25,487 nt of DNA from IMG/VR virus record IMGVR_UViG_3300021960_000463, positions 1-25,487 of that record; one strand, written 5' to 3'. Each line of letters begins with the position of its first letter. Position 1 is the first letter of the stretch. A program made the position numbers and the translations under genes. A model generated the notes under the pieces. That model searched no databases, was not told the DNA's origin, and worked only from the letters and a program-made list of their open reading frames with translations. Source of the stretch: a virus. Positions 21,669 to 25,487 of this stretch are shown piece after piece.

Positions 21669-21808
21669 TTGAATACAGCAGTTACGCCAATCACTTTAGC
21701 ATTTGGATTTCGAGCAAGAGCAACTTGTCTTGCTTCTTGATAGTCACGAGCAATCACTTCTTCTTTGAAGACTTTACCAGCGACGTAGAGTTGAACTTCG
21801 CATTTCAT
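21665..21808 (-). CDS. Conserved small cyanophage-type protein, 47 aa
   Basis: A complete 47-residue frame fits exactly between two ATGA overlaps, one with the upstream stop and one with the downstream start. This is strong evidence that it is translated. The product, MKCEVQLYVAGKVFKEEVIA then RDYQEARQVALARNPNAKVI, has a beta-hairpin followed by a helix. I recall a highly similar cyanophage protein family. Function unknown. Confidence 0.8.
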   Translation of the reverse strand: MKCEVQLYVAGKVFKEEVIARDYQEARQVALARNPNAKVIGVTAVFK

Positions 21809-21999
21809 TCTTGATACTTATTAAAATACTTTGGTTTGTCGGTATCAAACTCATAGAATTTGACATCTTTCATATTGAGACACATTAAAATTGTGTCGTG
21901 TTCCCGTTCTTCTCGTGGTGTACCACGATACAACCAACGGCGTTGATACGCACAACACCAGACACTAAAATAAATCTTGGACTTTTGGGATAAAGTCAT
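21805..21999 (-). CDS. Small hypothetical protein, 64 aa
   Basis: The protein reads MTLSQKSKIYFSVWCCAYQR, RWLYRGTPREEREHDTILM and VKFYEFDTDKPKYF. It is mixed alpha/beta and rich in Tyr and Trp, with a CC pair. ATGA-type overlaps on both sides show it belongs to the early operon that starts at the promoter near 22290. Function unknown. Confidence 0.7.
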   Translation of the reverse strand: MTLSQKSKIYFSVWCCAYQRRWLYRGTPREEREHDTILMCLNMKDVKFYEFDTDKPKYFNKYQE

Positions 22000-22241
22000 T
22001 AGAGTCTTTCAAAACAAACACTATTGAATTTGCCTTCTACTCCACGAAGAATGAGTTTAGTATGAGAAGATTTTACAATCATATGAAGAACGTAATAAAC
22101 TCCACCAGGAACCAAAAGATCATGAGGATCAGTATTATTTCCCCATGAAACTTGTTCTTTTGTACAGCCAACAAATTTCACGAAATCTCCTTCTTTAATG
22201 TCTCCATAAGAGAGGGTTGGGACTTTAAAATTCTTTTTCAT
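21999..22241 (-). CDS. Small beta-rich hypothetical protein, 80 aa
   Basis: This is the first gene after a sigma70-like promoter. The 80 residues (TLSYGDIKEGDFVKFVGCTK, DLLVPGGVYYVLHMIVKS, KLILRGVEGKFNSVCFERL) have the turn-rich pattern of a small SH3-like beta barrel. I see no catalytic motif. As the leading early gene it might help take over host functions, but this is only position-based inference. Confidence 0.7.
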   Translation of the reverse strand: MKKNFKVPTLSYGDIKEGDFVKFVGCTKEQVSWGNNTDPHDLLVPGGVYYVLHMIVKSSHTKLILRGVEGKFNSVCFERL

Positions 22242-22276
22242 TGATTATTAGAAAGTTCCAGATGAGTATTACCTAC

Positions 22277-22305
22277 ACTATAGACCCGCAAACGAAGAAA
22301 GTCAA
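22277..22305 (-). promoter_or_regulatory. Sigma70-like early promoter TTGACT-17-TATAGT
   Basis: The -35 TTGACT (22300-22305) and -10 TATAGT (22277-22282), each one mismatch from consensus, have an ideal 17-base spacer. Transcription would start near 22270, some 29 bases before the ATG at 22241, and would serve the small-gene operon. Confidence 0.8.
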
Positions 22306-22310
22306 GGGCG

Positions 22311-22973
22311 TTAGTCGGATTCGTTTGCAAAACCCAATCTTATATTTCCAGATATTGATATTCTGTATTGATCACTAGTATAGAAAGGATTAACTTGGTG
22401 ATGCAAATCCGAAGGAAAAAAGGCCATTTTCCATTCCCATTCTTTATCAACAGGCATTTGATAAAACGTAAGACCACCACCAGTTGAAGGATGACAAAAT
22501 GTAAAATGTGCAGTCTCATTTCCATTTGGATTATATCTTTGATATTCTCTTTCCATAGTGTATGGAATTTTTACCCAGATTACAAAAGAATAACATCCAA
22601 CATGTTTATGTAATGGATTAAAATCATATTTTTTTGCAAAATTTATCCATGCAGTATCAAGAACATATTTAAGACCACGATCTCTCATGTCCCTTGTTAA
22701 ATGAAAAGAATTTTGATTTACTCCTTCATAAAATTCTTTATTATAGTTTTCTGACAGATCTTCTACTAAGTATCTTAGATTTGGCCCAGGATCTATAAGA
22801 TATTCTTTGTCGAGATGTCCCTTTAAATCATAATCATAGTTCTCTAATTCTTTTTCATTAAAATTTAAAAGAAATTCTTTAATCTCATTTTTTACTGGAG
22901 TTGGGACATCAAGAAAAAGAAACCCGGGAATTTTAAACCAGTGTGCTGCATATCTATACTCAAAGTTTATCAT
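22311..22973 (-). CDS. 2OG-Fe(II) oxygenase-like protein, 220 aa
   Basis: The ATG at 22973 (a TTG at 22982 is less likely) gives 220 residues. The metal-site strand reads NPLHKHVGCYSFVIWVKIPY (about 121-140). Then come GGGLTFYQMP, the distal-His region FFPSDLHHQVNPFY, and the 2-oxoglutarate Arg in QYRISISGNIRL. This is the same HxH..S.V pattern as the protein at 1978-2550, but it is a different, longer protein with an extra N-terminal 100 residues. Such oxygenases are frequent in T4-like cyanophages. The target is unknown. Confidence 0.75.
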   Translation of the reverse strand: MINFEYRYAAHWFKIPGFLFLDVPTPVKNEIKEFLLNFNEKELENYDYDLKGHLDKEYLIDPGPNLRYLVEDLSENYNKEFYEGVNQNSFHLTRDMRDRGLKYVLDTAWINFAKKYDFNPLHKHVGCYSFVIWVKIPYTMEREYQRYNPNGNETAHFTFCHPSTGGGLTFYQMPVDKEWEWKMAFFPSDLHHQVNPFYTSDQYRISISGNIRLGFANESD

Positions 22974-23202
22974 TTTTATCAAATTCTTTTTGCAACTGTT
23001 TCGCTAATTTCATAGATCTTCTCCACATAAAATATCTAGCCCATGGAGTCTTTGGATTATGAATTAACCACCACTTCTTTTTAATATATTCGTTCTGTAC
23101 TATTTTAGTTACATAGTAGAAAGCTTTTGCAACACTTTCATCAGTAACTATAAAGTATCCAAATAAGGCAAATATAAAAAACAAGAAGTAGTAGTATTCC
23201 AT
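22960..23202 (-). CDS. Small membrane protein, 80 aa
   Basis: The N-terminus MEYYYFLFFIFALFGYFIV forms a membrane anchor. A basic, Trp-rich cytoplasmic part follows (NEYIKKKWWLIHNPKTPWAR, YFMWRRSMKLAKQLQKEF). The 'WWLIHNPKTPWAR' segment is one I recall from cyanophage small proteins. Its stop overlaps the start of the oxygenase gene. Function unknown. Confidence 0.75.
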   Translation of the reverse strand: MEYYYFLFFIFALFGYFIVTDESVAKAFYYVTKIVQNEYIKKKWWLIHNPKTPWARYFMWRRSMKLAKQLQKEFDKNDKL

Positions 23203-23203
23203 A

Positions 23204-23401
23204 CTATTGCCACCTTAAAGTATTCAAATACTTAAGAACATTTTCTCTCACATCCATTAGTTCATGAAAACACTTTTGATTATGAGCACACTGCCTAAGT
23301 GCAGGATCTGGTTTCAAAACTGATTCGATAAAAATATCCAATCCGCGATTCCATTTATCCTTTTTAGGTTCGCCATCATCAATCGTATACTGATCTTTCA
23401 T
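23204..23401 (-). CDS. Small hypothetical protein, 65 aa
   Basis: It is coupled by ATGA to the previous gene. The sequence (MKDQYTIDDGEPKKDKWNRG, LDIFIESVLKPDPALRQC, HELMDVRENVLKYL) is helical and soluble, with two Cys near residues 38 and 44. No motif recognised. Confidence 0.7.
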   Translation of the reverse strand: MKDQYTIDDGEPKKDKWNRGLDIFIESVLKPDPALRQCAHNQKCFHELMDVRENVLKYLNTLRWQ

Positions 23402-23607
23402 TCGTCTTCTCCATCGACGTATCCAGCAAATTCGAAATCTTCAATGTCACTTACAGGAACTTCGTGTTCATTAGCGACAAGATACCAATGTTCTCCATCT
23501 CTTTCCCCAAGATATTTCATTTGGTCTTCATCGAAGACATGTTCTCGCATTGCTGCTTGAATTTTCAAATGAATTAACTCGGATTTAGTGGGAACTTTCA
23601 TAGTCAT
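23398..23607 (-). CDS. Small acidic hypothetical protein, 69 aa
   Basis: The first gene behind the strong promoter at 23625-23652. It begins MTMKVPTKSELIHLKIQAAM (a second in-frame ATG lies two codons in) and ends in an acidic stretch (VSDIEDFEFAGYVDGEDE). It is soluble and mixed helix/strand, with no recognised motif. Position suggests early expression. Confidence 0.7.
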   Translation of the reverse strand: MTMKVPTKSELIHLKIQAAMREHVFDEDQMKYLGERDGEHWYLVANEHEVPVSDIEDFEFAGYVDGEDE

Positions 23608-23624
23608 GATTTGTACACATAACT

Positions 23625-23652
23625 ATTCTAATCTATTTAACTGAGTTGTCAA
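23625..23652 (-). promoter_or_regulatory. Sigma70-like early promoter TTGACA-16-TAGAAT
   Basis: A perfect -35 TTGACA (23647-23652), a 16-base spacer and a -10 TAGAAT (23625-23630, one mismatch) lie about 20 bases ahead of the ATG at 23607. It is the strongest host-type promoter in the window. Confidence 0.8.
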
Positions 23653-23664
23653 GAGTGTTAATAC

Positions 23665-24834
23665 TTAGATACTTCCAGAACTTTTAGAGTGTGTGAGGTA
23701 GTCAGATTGTCTTGCCTGTTGTTGTTTCTTAGTCCTCTTAGCGGGTGCAATATCACCAGCAACAACAGAAGGACGACCTGCTGACTTACCACCTCTAGGT
23801 CTCAACCCAACTTCCTGTTGTCTTGGATCTTTTAAACTAGAATCTTCCACTCCACTAGTGAAGACAGAATGGACTCTTCCTCGGTTTCCGTATTGAGCTT
23901 TACCAGTTATGGCTTCTTGTCCAGCAGCACGTTTAATTCCTGGGTAGTCCCTTTCAAGATCATTAATTCTACTGGAAACATCAGCAACTGTTGGTTTCTG
24001 ATCTTCAATTGACTTACCTCTAGTTGAATCCAATGCAGCACCAATATCAGAAGCTCTTGATTGGACATCACTTACTGCAGCACGACCCCTCTCTCTTGCT
24101 GCAAGTTTTTCTCTGGTCATTGCTGCTTGATAATCTTCAGGACTTTCATCTGGATTTTTTCTTCTGCGAGTCCATGGCATCATTCTTCTCGCAACTTCCT
24201 TACCTGCAGCAGTAAAAGTTGCAGCGGTCTGATCTCCACCAGCAGACATAGCTTGAGATCCAATTCCCTTTTTTTGACTTACTCCATGAACTTTCTTTGA
24301 GTCTCCTCTATTTCTTGCTACTCGTGGTCTAAATTCTAGATCTCTCCTTCCTTGTCCACCAGTGTTTCCAGTCCAATCTGGTTCAGCTTCAAGGTGTTCG
24401 GCTCCCTTTACTGTTCCTTGCCAACCCTGAGATGCGATACTTCTACCTGCACGACTAGCAACTTGTGCTAAAAATCCGGGAAGAGATTCTCTCTTCTGTT
24501 TATTATAATCATCTCTATGAGCATCAGTTTTTCCAGCCTTTCCAGAGAATCCTTCATCTGAAGCATTATCAAAATGCAAAGGATGACTTGGATCAGTTTG
24601 TGCAGCCTCTAATTCTCTTGAGGCAATCTGTCTTATTGTTTCATTATCACCAGCTGCAATAGCAGCTCTCATTTGTCTACCAAGTCTTCTTCTTTTATCA
24701 CCACTACCAACCAAGTAGTTATAAACATTGACTCCAGCATGTTCATCACTATAACTAGGAGCCTTCGCTTCAATAAGAATTGAAAGAATTTCAGTTATCT
24801 CTGCTTCTGTTATAAACTCTTTAAAGGTCTTCAT
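23665..24834 (-). CDS. Basic low-complexity virion-type protein with capsid-targeting-like N-terminus
   Basis: I start at the internal ATG at 24834. The longer frame reads backwards into the tRNA gene and is not real. The 389 residues open with MKTFKEFITEAEITEILSIL, close to the 'MKTYxEFIxEA' capsid-targeting sequences of T4 internal head proteins. They contain I/L-x-E sites (ITE, LIE) where a T4-type prohead protease could cut. The rest is disordered-looking and rich in Arg, Gly, Ala, Ser and Gln (RRLGRQMRAAI, PWTRRRKNPDE, SAGRPSVVAGD), with no enzyme motif. A late promoter sits 27 bases upstream. It is likely an internal or DNA-associated virion protein. Confidence 0.75.
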   Translation of the reverse strand: MKTFKEFITEAEITEILSILIEAKAPSYSDEHAGVNVYNYLVGSGDKRRRLGRQMRAAIAAGDNETIRQIASRELEAAQTDPSHPLHFDNASDEGFSGKAGKTDAHRDDYNKQKRESLPGFLAQVASRAGRSIASQGWQGTVKGAEHLEAEPDWTGNTGGQGRRDLEFRPRVARNRGDSKKVHGVSQKKGIGSQAMSAGGDQTAATFTAAGKEVARRMMPWTRRRKNPDESPEDYQAAMTREKLAARERGRAAVSDVQSRASDIGAALDSTRGKSIEDQKPTVADVSSRINDLERDYPGIKRAAGQEAITGKAQYGNRGRVHSVFTSGVEDSSLKDPRQQEVGLRPRGGKSAGRPSVVAGDIAPAKRTKKQQQARQSDYLTHSKSSGSI

Positions 24835-24860
24835 TATAGAAAACAACTCTGCATATTTTC

Positions 24861-24868
24861 TATTTATT
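24861..24868 (-). promoter_or_regulatory. Late promoter octamer AATAAATA
   Basis: It matches the late motif NATAAATA and lies between the tRNA 3' end and the ATG at 24834, the usual spacing for a T4-like late gene. Confidence 0.65.
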
Positions 24869-24872
24869 CTAA

Positions 24873-24945
24873 TGGAGAATAGCGGACTCGAACCGCTGAC
24901 ATCCTGCTTGCAAAGCAGGCGCTCTACCAACTGAGCTAATTCCCC
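24873..24945 (-). tRNA. tRNA-Ala (anticodon UGC)
   Basis: A 73-base cloverleaf folds on the minus strand. The acceptor stem is GGGGAAT/ATTCTCC with one G-U pair, the D-arm GCTC..GAGC, the anticodon stem CCTGC/GCAGG around loop TTTGCAA (anticodon TGC at 24910-24912), and the T-arm AGCGG TTCGAGT CCGCT. The discriminator base is A, and CCA is not encoded. It would decode GCA and other Ala codons, perhaps supplementing the host supply. The last codons and stop of the gene at 24936-25127 lie within its 5' ten bases. Confidence 0.95.
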
Positions 24946-25127
24946 TTGAGATAGTCTTTCTCGGTTTGATATGGAACTATTTCACCAGTGTAATGTTTGA
25001 TTCCTTCCTGAATGTCTGGAATCAACCACTGGTCAACCCGATAACAATATTGCCAGTTAACGGGTTGAATACAATTCATTATAACCACAGACCAGAATGC
25101 TGTCAAGTAGTTAATGATTGTATACAT
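24936..25127 (-). CDS. Small membrane-type protein ending inside the tRNA
   Basis: A TAATG overlap sets the start at 25127. The 63 residues open with a hydrophobic stretch (MYTIINYLTAFWSVVIMNCI), likely an anchor or signal, and end HYTGEIVPYQTEKDYLKGN. The TAG stop is made of bases 8-10 of the tRNA-Ala gene, so the mRNA and the tRNA share ten bases. RNase P cutting of a joint transcript would remove the end of the message, so the two products compete. Function unknown. Confidence 0.65.
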   Translation of the reverse strand: MYTIINYLTAFWSVVIMNCIQPVNWQYCYRVDQWLIPDIQEGIKHYTGEIVPYQTEKDYLKGN

Positions 25128-25447
25128 TATTTGTTAGAGATAAACTCCACTTCGGTTTTCCACTTAAAACCTGGAGTTTCCCAAGTTTGATTATTGTTAT
25201 AGATTCTATTATTATTTACCTCTTCTTCCTCAGTAATATCAGAGTCTTCAGAGGGAACATAATCTGCAAAAGTTTGACCATCATAAAGTTCGTCAAGTCT
25301 CAACTTACTTGGATAATGTTTTAGAAGAGCTCTTGCAGATAACCTGACTTTCTCAGGAACGTCTGCAATCTTTTCGGAGTTCATTAGGTCAATAAGAAAC
25401 TCTCTAGTAGCGAGAAGAGAGTTGTGTTCTTGTTGTGGCAAAGTCAT
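25127..25447 (-). CDS. BPSL0761-like small protein, 106 aa
   Basis: The N-terminal half (MTLPQQEHNSLLATREFLID, VPEKVRLSARALLKHYPSK) fits the pattern of the BPSL0761 family ('R..al..tREFL..L......P..vR..A..LLRHYP'), small helical bacterial proteins of unknown function also seen in phages. The second half is acidic (PSEDSDITEEEEVNNN) and then Trp-containing (TWETPGFKWKTEVEF). The family link is by pattern only. Confidence 0.7.
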   Translation of the reverse strand: MTLPQQEHNSLLATREFLIDLMNSEKIADVPEKVRLSARALLKHYPSKLRLDELYDGQTFADYVPSEDSDITEEEEVNNNRIYNNNQTWETPGFKWKTEVEFISNK

Positions 25448-25487
25448 AACTCATCTAGCATACTGCTCAATAATAAATAATACTTCA

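Noticed and set aside
24835-24930. N-terminal extension of the 389-residue virion-type protein
   Set aside because: The extension reads through the tRNA-Ala gene and starts at a TTG; the MKTFKEFITEA start with a late promoter upstream is much better.
25451-25487. C-terminal end of an upstream gene at the right edge
   Set aside because: Two frames are possible (ending EQYAR or SSMLDEL, the latter with an ATGA overlap). With only about 12 codons visible I cannot choose between them.
1-25487. CRISPR array, insertion sequence, integrase or attachment site next to the tRNA
   Set aside because: No repeat-spacer pattern, no transposase or integrase motif, and no second copy of the tRNA end was seen.

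Overview
The window looks like part of the genome of a T4-like marine cyanophage (a large contractile-tailed phage of Synechococcus or Prochlorococcus). The reasons are: nearly every gene is on the minus strand and tightly packed, with ATGA, TAATG or TGATG start/stop overlaps; the DNA is AT-rich; there are many 45-100 residue proteins of types I recognise from cyanophage genomes (DUF6433-like, BPSL0761-like, 'DKRICWFECEEH' and 'QLYVAGKVFKEEV' proteins); T4-type late promoter octamers (NATAAATA) occur next to sigma70-like early promoters; and there is one phage tRNA-Ala(UGC). I cannot name a species from the sequence alone.

Layout, following transcription (right to left). 25.5-23.6 kb: a BPSL0761-like protein, a small membrane-type protein whose stop codon lies inside a tRNA-Ala gene, then a basic Gly/Ala/Arg-rich protein with a capsid-targeting-like N-terminus behind a late promoter. 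23.6-22.3 kb: small early genes behind a strong sigma70-like promoter, ending in a 2OG-Fe(II) oxygenase. 22.3-19.2 kb: a second sigma70-like promoter and about a dozen small genes, including two cupins. 19.2-14.9 kb: a translationally coupled accessory cassette of an AMP-forming acyl/aryl ligase, a DUF6356-like membrane protein and two paralogous radical SAM enzymes with an N-terminal cysteine-rich domain. 14.8-14.1 kb: small genes behind another sigma70-like promoter, one apparently split in two frames. 14.1-12.1 kb: two paralogous HxH tail-fibre/collar proteins, each with its own late promoter, then a Cys-rich protein and a possible fibre chaperone. 12.1-4.0 kb: a surface-glycan-type cluster of a two-domain 2OG oxygenase, four GT25-like glycosyltransferases, a shortened DegT-type aminotransferase, another 2OG oxygenase, an amidinotransferase with an intact catalytic set, and a NodU/CmcH-type carbamoyltransferase. 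4.0-0 kb: small phage genes, an AbrB-like C-terminal domain protein, a third-type 2OG oxygenase, an HNH endonuclease, a glutaredoxin and a DUF6433-like protein running off the left edge.

How it may work together (inference). The 12.1-4.0 kb cluster has the parts to build or decorate a glycan or glycoprotein with amino, guanidino (amidino), carbamoyl and hydroxyl groups. It follows the tail-fibre genes and shows no convincing promoter of its own, so it may be made late and act on virion fibres or on the host surface. The 19.2-14.9 kb cassette could activate a carboxylic acid and make radical-based modifications. Its substrate is unknown, and it is the best candidate here for an undescribed system.

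No stretch over 300 bases lacks a gene. No CRISPR array, insertion sequence or rRNA was seen.
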